Notes under the pieces: generated by a model | Databases searched by the model: none | What the model was told of the DNA's origin: nothing | Seen by the model: only the letters and a program-made list of their open reading frames with translations | Part shown: in pieces, positions 6,486 to 13,129 of the stretch | Numbering within the stretch: position 1 is the stretch's first letter | How the letters are laid out: the number at the start of each line of letters is the position of its first letter | Source of the DNA: Alphaproteobacteria bacterium | GTDB taxonomy: Bacteria > Pseudomonadota > Alphaproteobacteria > UBA6615 | Direction: 5' to 3' | DNA length: 14,874 bases | Assembly (NCBI GenBank): GCA_013003285.1 | Contig: JABDJY010000192.1 | Location: forward strand, 1-14,874 | Translations under genes and position numbers: made by a program

Positions 6486-7619
6486 CTAGAGAACGGGAAG
6501 CGCCACGTTAAGCGCGCGCTCGAGCAGCCAGACCGACGCCACCGCAACCACCAGGGCCGACCCGAGCTGAAGCCCGCCGCGGGGATAGAATTGCCAGGCG
6601 CGTAACAGGTAGGCCAGCGGCAGAAAGGCGGCGACGATGGCGAGCTGGCCAATCTCGACGCCGATATTGAAGCCGAGCAGCGCCAGCACCAACGCGCCTT
6701 GCGGCAATCCCAAATCGGCCAGCACGCTGGCGAAACCAAATCCGTGCACCAGGCCGAAGGCGAAGGCGACAATCCAGAGCCGGCGGGTGACCAGGGGGTA
6801 GATATTATTGAGGGCGGCGATCACCACCGAGGCGGCGATCACCGATTCCACCAGCCGCGTGGGTAGATCGATGGTACCAAGCGCCGCCAGGCTCAAGGTA
6901 ATCGAGTGGGCCAGCGTAAACGCGGTGACGATCTTCAAGACCTGGCCGGAGGCCGCGCGGATACTCTCGTTCGCTTCCCATCGCCCACCCCGGCGCAGGA
7001 ACATCGCCGGCAGCAGCAGGGTCAGCAGGAACAGCACATGGTCGAAACCGATCCAGATGTGCCAGATCCCATTGACCAGGAAATCGTACCCCTGGGCTAG
7101 AACATCCGGCCGGTCCAACGCAAAACGCTGGCGACCGGAACTGGGCGCGAAAATCGCCGTGCGGGTCTGGCCGCCACTGGTGAGCTGCAATAGGCCGCGA
7201 TGCTGCGGGTCGAGATCGAAGAACAAGCCATAGCCAATGTCGAGCGTGTCGCCGGAGGCCGGACACACCGCCGCGAAGCGCAACACCGCATAGGTACCGT
7301 CGCTATGGTTGTCGACCAATTGCTCGCCCGGCGTCACCGTACAGGCCGCCGCACCCGCGCTGATCGACAGACGCGCCAGTGTATAGGCCGCGATCGCCGT
7401 GTGGCGGGCCTGCAGCTCGGCCCAGGAAATGGCGCCGTCGCCATCACCGTCCACACCGACAGCGAACTCCAGATCGCGCAGCGCGATGTCCCACTGCCCG
7501 TCGATGCGGTCGCCCGCGACACTGAGGTTGAGGTAGGAATCGCTGGGTTTATGGGCCGCCGCATTCACCGGGATCAAGACCAGAAATATGAAAAGACAAA
7601 GGGAGAGCCAGCGCGCCAT
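6486..7619 (-). CDS. HupE/UreJ_2-type membrane protein with periplasmic EF-hand-like loop
   Basis: The 377-residue protein has a signal peptide (cleavage near NAAA|HKPS) and a periplasmic N-terminal half of about 160 residues. The C-terminal half has roughly six to seven membrane segments. Positions 57-68 (DGDGDGAISWAE) form a canonical EF-hand Ca2+ loop with Asp57/59/61, Gly62, Ile64 and Glu68. The membrane part carries the HupE/UreJ_2 signatures GIWHIWIGFDHVLFLL (His187, His194), AHSITLSLA, VHGFGFASVL (His292) and FNIGVEIGQ, whose His residues suggest metal or proton handling. HupE relatives are linked to Ni/Co transport, but the UreJ_2 group is uncharacterised. The start codon overlaps the TPR gene stop by one base (TGATG), indicating translational coupling. 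Confidence 0.86.
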   Translation of the reverse strand: MARWLSLCLFIFLVLIPVNAAAHKPSDSYLNLSVAGDRIDGQWDIALRDLEFAVGVDGDGDGAISWAELQARHTAIAAYTLARLSISAGAAACTVTPGEQLVDNHSDGTYAVLRFAAVCPASGDTLDIGYGLFFDLDPQHRGLLQLTSGGQTRTAIFAPSSGRQRFALDRPDVLAQGYDFLVNGIWHIWIGFDHVLFLLTLLLPAMFLRRGGRWEANESIRAASGQVLKIVTAFTLAHSITLSLAALGTIDLPTRLVESVIAASVVIAALNNIYPLVTRRLWIVAFAFGLVHGFGFASVLADLGLPQGALVLALLGFNIGVEIGQLAIVAAFLPLAYLLRAWQFYPRGGLQLGSALVVAVASVWLLERALNVALPVL

Positions 7620-8500
7620 CAGCTTTTCTCCTGCGCCAGACGCGCGGTGAGACGCGCGACCAATTCATCGATCCGTTGATCTTCAAGGCCGGTTTCGCGC
7701 AACCAATCGAGTACCGGCTGTGCTTGATCGGGTGCCTCGGCGGCAAGCGCGGCTGCCAATACCAAACGCGCATCCGCCGGTTCGCGCTGGACCCGCCAAT
7801 TGGCCTGGGCCAGGGCCAGCGCTGCGTCGGGGTTATTCAAAACTTCAAGATCAAAGCGCGCCTCTTCGCGCCGGTGGATGACGCTGCCGCGCCGACGGCT
7901 GGCGGCAAACCGCGCTTCCAGCACCGCCTGATGTTTTATTGCCGCTTCATTTCCCAGCCGCTTTTCAGCCAAGGCCAAGCGCAGCAACAGCCCGTCGATG
8001 CGCGTGTCGTCGGCGAGAAAGTCGCGTGCCTCAGCGGCGCGGCCGGTATCGAGCAGTAGATCGGCATAGGCGCCGCGCAGATAAGCGTCGCGCAATCCGA
8101 GATCCAGCCCGTCGCGAAAGTGGCGTTCAGCTGCGGCCACATCGCCGGCGCGCTGGGCCATCTCGCCCAGATTGGTAAAGGCCCAGAGTCGTAGCCTGTT
8201 ATCCGCATCGGTCCAGGTGGCGAGACCGCGCTTGAGCAGGGCATAACCGATGTGGGACCGGCCGGTAAGACTTTCGATCCGCGCCAGACAGGTGACCACG
8301 ATCAGTGGATGCACGCCACGCGGCAGCGCGCGGCAGCTTTGCCGCGCCTCCCTATAGCGGCCTTGAACCTGCAGAACGAAGGCCTGGGTCAGTAAGGCCT
8401 GGGCGTGTTTGGGTTGCGCCGCCAGGGTCTGGGCGAGATCGTCAAGCGCGCCGCCAAAATCGTGACGGTTTTGCTTCAACACGGCGCGTAGGACCCGCAC
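7619..8500 (-). CDS. C-terminal part of the split TPR protein
   Basis: This is the longest start-to-stop piece after the internal TGA, 293 residues from a GTG at 8500. No Shine-Dalgarno sequence precedes this GTG and there is no signal peptide. If made at all by re-initiation, it would stay cytoplasmic rather than reach the periplasm. The TPR-like helix pairs, including a Gly/Ala-rich AERHFRDGLDLG block, span most of its length. The sequence is best read as the distal part of the interrupted gene rather than as an independent gene. Confidence 0.5.
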   Translation of the reverse strand: MRVLRAVLKQNRHDFGGALDDLAQTLAAQPKHAQALLTQAFVLQVQGRYREARQSCRALPRGVHPLIVVTCLARIESLTGRSHIGYALLKRGLATWTDADNRLRLWAFTNLGEMAQRAGDVAAAERHFRDGLDLGLRDAYLRGAYADLLLDTGRAAEARDFLADDTRIDGLLLRLALAEKRLGNEAAIKHQAVLEARFAASRRRGSVIHRREEARFDLEVLNNPDAALALAQANWRVQREPADARLVLAAALAAEAPDQAQPVLDWLRETGLEDQRIDELVARLTARLAQEKS

Positions 8501-8527
8501 TTCGACAGGCGGCGTATCGAGGTTGAC

Positions 8528-8530
8528 TCA
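8528..8530 (-). other. In-frame TGA interrupting the TPR gene
   Basis: TGA lies between AALKP and VNLDTPPVEV in one unbroken frame. Neighbouring genes use TGG for Trp and TGA as a stop, so the standard code applies. A single G-to-A change from TGG would create it. Confidence 0.8.
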
Positions 8531-8824
8531 GGGTTTCAGCGCCGCCTCGGCGTACCCATAATATCGCGGATCGGCCTCGGCGCGGCCCAGATTGATATAG
8601 CGCTTGGCCAGCGTGCGGGCCAATTCAAGATCGTTGGGGGTTTGGCTTAAATCGGCACGCAGCTGGCGCAGTTCGCGGGTGACCGCATCACCGGGCATCG
8701 GCAACCGCTCCAATATTTGCGCGCCGTTTTCGGGGCGAAAGGGCTCAGCCGAGGCCGGTTGAAATACCGTGCCGAAAGCGACAATGGAGGTAAATAGGAA
8801 CTGCCGGGTCTTGTTGCTGATCAT
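8528..8824 (-). CDS. N-terminal part of the split TPR protein
   Basis: This piece has 98 residues from ATG 8824 to the TGA at 8528-8530. It holds a Sec-type signal peptide (positively charged MISNKTR, hydrophobic FLFTSIVAFGTVF, cleavage after ASA) and one helical repeat. A TTG start at 8878 is possible but would bury the signal peptide behind 18 extra residues, and the ribosome-binding site is weak in both cases. Alone it is too short for a TPR scaffold. Confidence 0.5.
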   Translation of the reverse strand: MISNKTRQFLFTSIVAFGTVFQPASAEPFRPENGAQILERLPMPGDAVTRELRQLRADLSQTPNDLELARTLAKRYINLGRAEADPRYYGYAEAALKP

Positions 8825-8865
8825 CTCGCGCGCCCCAGAATATTTGTCGTCGAATTTAGCAAGCT

Positions 8866-8890
8866 GGGGCGGGCTCAACGAACCCGCCCC
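8866..8890 (-). terminator. Hairpin after the DUF4331 gene
   Basis: GGGGCGGG (8866-8873) and CCCGCCCC (8883-8890) form an 8-bp GC stem. On the minus strand it extends by a G-T wobble and two further pairs to about 11 bp with a three-base loop. It lies 25 bases after the DUF4331 stop. There is only a weak T-rich run after it, so it may be a partial terminator or an mRNA 3'-end stabiliser that makes the downstream TPR/HupE genes less expressed. Confidence 0.5.
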
Positions 8891-8914
8891 GCTTACCTTG
8901 GCTAGAACGATGGC

Positions 8915-10384
8915 TTACTTGTTTTTGCCTTTGCCTTTACCGTTGCCGTTACCAGCGTCGGGACCGTTGCCGGCCTCTTCGCCGTGATGACCATGGTTAC
9001 GGCCATTGTGCGGCGTCGCAGCGTAGGGAAAGACATCGTTGAAGGTGATATCGTTCTCGGTCACGCCATCGAGGTCGGTTGTCGCAACACCCAAAGCGTT
9101 GATCGCGATATCGTCGACATCGTCGCCGAAACGCCGGCCGTTCGGCCAACCGCCGGGCACCACACCGCCAAAGTCGAGCGCGCTGCCCAGATTCGTGGTC
9201 GGCAATAAATCACCACCGAACACGCTCAGACGGTTGAAGCCGTCTTCACCGGCCAGCCGGGCCGGACCCGTCGACAGGTCGACCTTGATCACGTCGGGGA
9301 TGTAGATGTCACGCACCAGCAAAACCGTCGGATCGAGCAAGCTCGGCAGCGGTGTTGAGCCCAGCACCGCAGCAAGTTGCGGGGCTTCGGCATAGATCGC
9401 GAACAGAGCCTCGTCTTCGGTCGCGTCGCTCGCGTTGTAGAGGTCCTTATCGATAATTTTGACCAAGGCCTCGGCGAATAGCGGGTTGCCCTGACGGCTA
9501 ACCTGCACCCACTCCATGGCGCCATTTACCATCTGCTGACGGCTGGTGGTCGCATGCACACCGGCAAAACCGGCGCCGCCCAGTTCGCTCAGCGGAATGT
9601 TCAAAACGATGGTGTGAACATTAAAACCGCCCTGGCTATCGAATGGTTTGGTCGGTGTTCCGGTAGCGCCCCCGAAAGAGAAGTCGAGATCGAAAATCGA
9701 CTGGATGTCGGCATAGAAACCATCATCGCGCTGCCCGGCGAAAACCTGATAGCTTCCAGCGTTCTGGGCAATCGCCGCCGCAGTGTAGACATCGAGATCA
9801 TTTGCATCGTCGACGCCCGGCTTGGCGGTACGGTCGCCATCGTCGTCTCGGTTGTAGAACGGCGTCACCAAGCCCTGATTGTTCGGCGGCACCATGGTGT
9901 CGGCGTGATCGAACAATACGGTCGAACCGGCGCCATCGACCCGCGTCACTTTATAAGTCTGACGCAGATTCTGGGTCGCACCGAAGGTCTCGTTGACCAC
10001 ACCTTCATAGGCTTGCAGGATCGTCTGTTCGTTCTGGAAGGTGGTGTCGAACTCGAACTGGTAGCTAATCGTCTTGGCGCCCGTGCCGACATCGCCATCG
10101 AGCGATACATGGATTTCGTAGAGAACCCGGTCGTCGAAACGATAATTATTCGGCCCGATACCCGGCTCCTCAAACGGATAAACCGCCAGCGCAGTTGTCA
10201 GATATTGGGTGCTGCCGTCTTCGCTTTCGCTGCGAAAGGCGTAGACGTCGGTGGTGTTGGCCGGATCATCGAAGGTGATGAGCGGCGCGTCCATGTGACT
10301 TGAGGCGAGCACCGGTGCAACCGGGAGCATCCCAGCCAAAATGGCACCGACCGCGACAGTCGAAACAATCTTTCGGTACTTCAT
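8915..10384 (-). CDS. Secreted DUF4331 protein
   Basis: This is a 489-residue exported protein of the DUF4331 family, which has no established biochemical function. The signal peptide ends at about VLA|SSH. The mature protein begins with the family signature SSHMDAPLITFDDPANTTDVYAF. The central part is beta-rich with many Asp-rich loops (RDDDGDRTAKPG, GVDDANDLDVYT), which could bind Ca2+ or other metals. The last roughly 35 residues are a His-rich then Gly/Asn/Lys-rich tail (HNGRNHGHHGEE, then GNGNGKGKGKNK), probably flexible and not part of the fold. GGAG lies eight bases before ATG 10384. It is the first gene of the DUF4331-TPR-HupE run and follows the anti-sigma genes after a 255-base leader with strong dyads, suggesting it is the main regulated target of the sigma factor. 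Confidence 0.88.
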   Translation of the reverse strand: MKYRKIVSTVAVGAILAGMLPVAPVLASSHMDAPLITFDDPANTTDVYAFRSESEDGSTQYLTTALAVYPFEEPGIGPNNYRFDDRVLYEIHVSLDGDVGTGAKTISYQFEFDTTFQNEQTILQAYEGVVNETFGATQNLRQTYKVTRVDGAGSTVLFDHADTMVPPNNQGLVTPFYNRDDDGDRTAKPGVDDANDLDVYTAAAIAQNAGSYQVFAGQRDDGFYADIQSIFDLDFSFGGATGTPTKPFDSQGGFNVHTIVLNIPLSELGGAGFAGVHATTSRQQMVNGAMEWVQVSRQGNPLFAEALVKIIDKDLYNASDATEDEALFAIYAEAPQLAAVLGSTPLPSLLDPTVLLVRDIYIPDVIKVDLSTGPARLAGEDGFNRLSVFGGDLLPTTNLGSALDFGGVVPGGWPNGRRFGDDVDDIAINALGVATTDLDGVTENDITFNDVFPYAATPHNGRNHGHHGEEAGNGPDAGNGNGKGKGKNK

Positions 10385-10433
10385 GATGTTGTCTCCATTG
10401 AGGGTAAAAGAGAAGGGGGTGGCTTTGTCTCAA

Positions 10434-10490
10434 TCGAATTCCGGTGATCCCGTTCCCGGCCGAGACCGGGAATGGGATTGCGAAATTCGA
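10434..10490 (-). promoter_or_regulatory. Long leader hairpin upstream of the DUF4331 gene
   Basis: The core pairs CCCGTTCCCGG (10449-10459) with CCGGGAATGGG (10466-10476), 11 bp with one G-T, around a six-base loop. The outer arms TCGAATT (10434-10440) and AATTCGA (10484-10490) are also complementary. It lies 50-105 bases before the start codon. No T-tract follows it on the minus strand, so an mRNA-stability or attenuator-like leader fits better than a plain terminator. Confidence 0.5.
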
Positions 10491-10536
10491 CTTACCTGGG
10501 AATTACGGAGACGGTGGCGCTATGGATGCAGCTGTC

Positions 10537-10550
10537 TGAAAATATTTTCA
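10537..10550. promoter_or_regulatory. Perfect 14-bp palindrome, operator-like
   Basis: TGAAAATATTTTCA is an exact inverted repeat with no spacer, AT-rich inside a GC-rich genome, in the middle of the gap between the second anti-sigma gene and DUF4331. This is the form of a site for a homodimeric regulator. No matching regulator can be named. Confidence 0.4.
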
Positions 10551-10639
10551 TGAAGTGCGGCGCACGGCAGAAAAACGCGCCGATCGGGCACGCAATCGAA
10601 GTTTAGTATTTGGAGTGACCCGGTAGGGCCGGGCCGACG

Positions 10640-11176
10640 TTAGCGAAGCTCGCCGCGAATATAGGCGACGCCGCCCTGCGGGCTAAAGATCACCGGATGG
10701 CGCGTATCGGCTTCCATGACGTGAAAGTCGCCGGGTTCCAGATGAATATCGCCGATATCGAACGAACCCTCGAGGACGATGCATTCTTCCGTCGCCCGAT
10801 GCTTGTGGGATGGTAATTGCGCGCCTGGGGCGACACGAAGCAAATAGGATTCACTGCGCGCGGCTTTGTCGAAATAGAGGGTCTTTTTCTCGATGCCCTC
10901 GGCAAGTCGTTCCCAACCGCCCTCGGCAGCGCGAATGGTGACCGAGGCAGGGCCAGAGACATCTAGGGAGACCTCGATCTTGGACCATAGACCGGTCGAT
11001 GGCTCGACCGATGCCGCACCCTGCCCTAGTCCCTGCAACCGATGCTGCCATGCCTCGACTTGCGCCTGCAATTTGGGGTCGTGCGCCAACGCCTCGGCAA
11101 ACCGCCGGCGATCGTCGCCGTCCAGCGTGCCCAATACATACTCGGCAGCCAGATCATCATCGTGTTCGTGCGTCAT
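10640..11176 (-). CDS. ChrR-like cupin anti-sigma factor, copy 2
   Basis: The 178-residue cytoplasmic protein has two domains. The N-terminal part (about 1-50) resembles the anti-sigma domain that binds ECF sigma factors: MTHEHDDDLAAEYVLGTLDG, then a charged helix. It lacks the HxxxCxxC zinc motif of classic ZAS anti-sigmas. The C-terminal part (about 95-178) is a ChrR-like cupin: LPSHKHRATEECIVLEGSF with His124, His126 and Glu130, then GDFHVMEADTRHP with His160, the four expected metal ligands. There is no membrane segment, so it would sense an intracellular signal. In ChrR such a cupin responds to singlet oxygen. It is a paralogue of the gene just upstream (185 residues), roughly 60 percent identical by eye. 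A 156-base gap separates the two. Confidence 0.85.
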   Translation of the reverse strand: MTHEHDDDLAAEYVLGTLDGDDRRRFAEALAHDPKLQAQVEAWQHRLQGLGQGAASVEPSTGLWSKIEVSLDVSGPASVTIRAAEGGWERLAEGIEKKTLYFDKAARSESYLLRVAPGAQLPSHKHRATEECIVLEGSFDIGDIHLEPGDFHVMEADTRHPVIFSPQGGVAYIRGELR

Positions 11177-11332
11177 TAGCCGAGAAAACCTATAAATTAG
11201 AGAAAGTTACTCTAACTGAATTCTTAAATAGTCCGCTGACAGACAGCAGGCTAGCTCTCTGCGAGAGTTGCCCTAGGTTACGCCGGAACAGTTAATTTTG
11301 TCGCTTCGACTAAAGGCGGACCGAAATGCCGG
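11177..11332 (-). promoter_or_regulatory. Gap between the two anti-sigma genes, with dyads
   Basis: This AT-richer gap holds TTAGAG-N7-CTCTAA (11197-11202 with 11210-11215), CTCTC-N3-GAGAG (11255-11267), and a weak ACCG/CGGT hairpin just after the first anti-sigma stop. The dyad near 11206 lies about 20-40 bases before the copy 2 start and could be an operator or an mRNA fold. No gene is seen here, and no convincing -35/-10 pair is visible. Confidence 0.35.
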
Positions 11333-11890
11333 TTAGCCATGAGCCTCGCGAATCTCGCCACGAATGTACAGCGTGGCGCCGTGTTCGCTGTAGCAGTCCG
11401 GATGGGTGGTATTACCGTCGATGGCGTGAAAATCGCCGGCCTTGAGATGGATATCGCCGATATCAAAGGTGCCATCGATAACCAGACATTCTTCGGCGGA
11501 ACTATGATCGTGGGACGGCAGCGAGGTGCCCGGAGCGATCCGCAGCAGAAAAGATTCGCTCCGCGCCGCTTGATCGAAGTAAAGCACTTTCTTCTCGACA
11601 CCCGCGGCAAGCTGTTGCCATTCGCCATCACCATCGTGCAGGGTCACCGAATTGGCGAGGCCCGCGCTGTCACCTTCCAAGGCCGCCTCTATTCGGTCCC
11701 ACAGGCCGGCTGACGGCGTGACCTCCGCCGCACCAGATTCCAGTGCCTGCAACCGCTGCTGCCATTCTTCGACAAGGCGCTGTAGTTCGGGATCGCTTGC
11801 CAACGCGGCGGCGAACTGCCGGCGTTCGTCACCGTCGAGCGTCCCCAAGACATATTCAGCCGCCAGGCCGTCATTTTGTTCGTGCGTCAT
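11333..11890 (-). CDS. ChrR-like cupin anti-sigma factor, copy 1
   Basis: The 185-residue protein has the same architecture as copy 2. The N-terminal sigma-binding part is MTHEQNDGLAAEYVLGTLDG plus a charged helix to about residue 50, without Cys ligands. The C-terminal ChrR-like cupin has LPSHDHSSAEECLVIDG (His127, His129, Glu133) and TTHPDCYSE (His163) as candidate metal ligands. ATG 11890 overlaps the sigma factor stop by ATGA, which is the expected sigma/anti-sigma coupling, and the paralogue begins at the same residue; an ATG four codons upstream is possible. It is therefore the likely cognate anti-sigma of the adjacent ECF factor. The cupin suggests release by an oxidant or metal change inside the cell. 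Confidence 0.9.
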   Translation of the reverse strand: MTHEQNDGLAAEYVLGTLDGDERRQFAAALASDPELQRLVEEWQQRLQALESGAAEVTPSAGLWDRIEAALEGDSAGLANSVTLHDGDGEWQQLAAGVEKKVLYFDQAARSESFLLRIAPGTSLPSHDHSSAEECLVIDGTFDIGDIHLKAGDFHAIDGNTTHPDCYSEHGATLYIRGEIREAHG

Positions 11891-12453
11891 TGGTCGAGAC
11901 ATTCTTTAAGCTGCAGCAGGCCACGGCGGACCCAACTCTTTACCGTCCCCAACGGGGTGTCTAGCGTACTCGCCAACTCTTCGTGGGTATGGCCGTAATA
12001 ATAGGCCAAAACGATGGCCTTTTGTTGCTTTGCGTTCAGTTTTTCCAGACACCCGCGCAAACCTTCATCGACCTGATCGAACGGGGTCTCCGTTGCAATG
12101 TCGCTACCCAGATTGCTGTCGATGACATCGTCGAGGCTGGCCTTCGAACGCGGCTCACGGTTCTGGCTGCGCAATTGATCGATCGCGCGGTGCCGCACAA
12201 TCGTTCCCATCCACGACAAAGGCCGGCCGCGCTCCGGATTGTATTGGCTCGCTTTCTTCCAGATGGTGATAAAGGCCTCTTGCAGCACTTCCTCCGCCGG
12301 TTCGCGCTGGTGCAAAATTCGTAAGGAGATCGCCAAGAGGCGTGATGCGGAGAGGTTATACAGGCGCGCAAACGCCTGCCGGTCGCCCTGCCCAGAGGCG
12401 AGCAACAATTCTTCGAGCGGATCGAGCTCGGCTACTTCGGTTAGACTGGTCAC
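11887..12453 (-). CDS. ECF-type RNA polymerase sigma factor
   Basis: This 188-residue extracytoplasmic-function sigma factor directs RNA polymerase to its own promoter set. Region 2 (about 26-97) has AFARLYNLSASRLLAISLRI and the -10 recognition helix EVLQEAFITIWKKA, then RPLSWMGTIVRHRAIDQLR. Region 4 (about 130-185) has the helix-turn-helix HEELASTLDTPLGTVKSWVRRG for the -35 element. The GTG at 12453 has GGGGA about eight bases upstream and is preferred to more distant starts, which lack family sequence and would include the probable promoter. It overlaps the cupin anti-sigma gene by ATGA. The target regulon is not read directly but the exported genes on both sides are the natural candidates. 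Confidence 0.93.
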   Translation of the reverse strand: MTSLTEVAELDPLEELLLASGQGDRQAFARLYNLSASRLLAISLRILHQREPAEEVLQEAFITIWKKASQYNPERGRPLSWMGTIVRHRAIDQLRSQNREPRSKASLDDVIDSNLGSDIATETPFDQVDEGLRGCLEKLNAKQQKAIVLAYYYGHTHEELASTLDTPLGTVKSWVRRGLLQLKECLDQ

Positions 12454-12486
12454 GCCAACATCCCCGGACACTTCCTGTCGGGGATG

Positions 12487-12492
12487 ATTATA
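12487..12492 (-). promoter_or_regulatory. Possible -10 element of the sigma factor gene
   Basis: A perfect TATAAT reads on the minus strand 34 bases before the GTG at 12453. No good -35 sits 16-18 bases upstream (GGGCTT there), so it may be a housekeeping promoter with a weak -35 or simply chance. Confidence 0.35.
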
Positions 12493-12619
12493 CAATAAGT
12501 AAACCTGCGAAGCCCATGGCAACTTTTGATTGCATACAGGGCTACTTGACGGTGACACCGGCGGACGTGGCCGTGTCATGGCGCTGAATTCGGCATGGTC
12601 TATTCTTTCCTCACGCGGT

Positions 12620-13030
12620 CTATGCGCCCGGCTGCAGCTTCAAATAGGCAATTATGTCGGCCCGGTCCTTGGCCTTCGAAACACGGATATTCATCTTTTG
12701 TCCGGGGATGAAGGCTTGCGGATTTTCCAACCAACGATCCAAGGTCTCGTCGCTCCAGATCACATCCGAGGCCTGCAAGGCCGCCGAATAATCGAATCCC
12801 TCAACCCCACCGGCACGGCGGCCGTGGATGCCCCGATGTTTCGGGCCAATGCGATTGGCATCGAGAGAATGACAGACGCTGCATCGGCTTTCATACAGTT
12901 GCTCGCCGCGCTCGGGATCCGATCGCAGCGCAGCCTCATCGACCGACGCGCCAAAAGCGCTGCCGGCCAAAAGCCAGGAGAGCCCGAGAATGCCGGCGAT
13001 GGCCATGGCGTGGGTCAGAACGGATTTCAT
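12620..13030 (-). CDS. Class I cytochrome c
   Basis: The 136-residue periplasmic haem protein probably shuttles electrons. The signal peptide (about 1-28, cleavage near FGA|SVD) is followed by the haem-attachment motif CSVCH (Cys50, Cys53, His54). A class I/c2-like fold shows GPKHRGIHGRRAG, FDYSAAL, ETLDRWLENPQAFIPG and the axial Met113 in GQKMNI. GGAGG lies five bases before ATG 13030, which rules out the further upstream TTG in frame. It follows the ferritin-like gene on the same strand after a hairpin with a T-run and precedes the sigma factor gene by about 165 bases. A redox link to the ferritin-like protein or to the sigma response is inferred from position only. Confidence 0.92.
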   Translation of the reverse strand: MKSVLTHAMAIAGILGLSWLLAGSAFGASVDEAALRSDPERGEQLYESRCSVCHSLDANRIGPKHRGIHGRRAGGVEGFDYSAALQASDVIWSDETLDRWLENPQAFIPGQKMNIRVSKAKDRADIIAYLKLQPGA

Positions 13031-13035
13031 ACATG

Positions 13036-13086
13036 CCTCCAAAAAGGGGCCCGGGGCGTTGAGCGGGGGAAACTCGCGGCCCCGGG
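13036..13086 (-). terminator. Hairpin and T-run before the cytochrome c ribosome-binding site
   Basis: In the minus sense, CCCGGGGC (complement of 13079-13086) and GCCCCGGG (complement of 13050-13057) form an 8-bp stem with a 21-base loop. This is followed by CCCC and five T, then the GGAGG of the cytochrome c gene (13036-13040). It looks like an intrinsic terminator or attenuator between the ferritin-like and cytochrome c genes. Confidence 0.5.
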
Positions 13087-13129
13087 GGAAGTTAGGGGGT
13101 CTGGGAGGGGAACGGGGTAAACAACTTCA

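Larger units (their letters stand above)
7619..8824 (-). pseudogene. Exported TPR protein interrupted by one in-frame TGA
   Basis: This is one continuous frame of 402 codons, broken only by TGA at codon 99 (8528-8530). The first 98 codons give a signal peptide (about MISNKTRQFLF to ASA|EPF) and the start of an alpha-helical repeat region with LRADLSQTPNDLELARTLAK and RYYGYAEAALKP. After the stop the same frame continues through VNLDTPPVEVRVLRAVLKQ into tetratricopeptide-like helices, for example GALDDLAQTLAAQPKHAQAL, LLKRGLATW and AERHFRDGLDLG, and ends at the HupE start. The two halves read as one exported TPR scaffold between a DUF4331 gene and a HupE gene. Related proteins, as I recall them, have Trp at the stop position, so a single TGG-to-TGA change is likely. 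It is either a recent nonsense mutation or a sequencing error. A full-length functional gene in relatives is expected. Confidence 0.75.

Noticed and set aside
6407..6772. N-terminal extension of the cysteine hydrolase over the HupE gene
   Set aside because: The frame is open but its composition (Ser/Arg/Trp-rich) is that of an off-frame reading of HupE. A strong ribosome-binding site fixes the start at 6406.
8528..8530. TGA recoded as Trp or selenocysteine
   Set aside because: Other genes here use TGA as a real stop (queA, queF, yhhQ, the sigma factor) and TGG for Trp. No SECIS-like hairpin is evident right after the codon and no Cys/Sec position is expected in a TPR scaffold.
9554..10303. 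Long plus-strand open frame (249 codons) opposite the DUF4331 gene
   Set aside because: It is a shadow of the minus-strand DUF4331 coding frame and shows no recognisable family or ribosome-binding site.
12551..12577. Terminator after the cytochrome c gene (GACACCGG against GGCCGTGTC)
   Set aside because: The stem is imperfect with a bulge and has no T-run on the minus strand, so it was not called.
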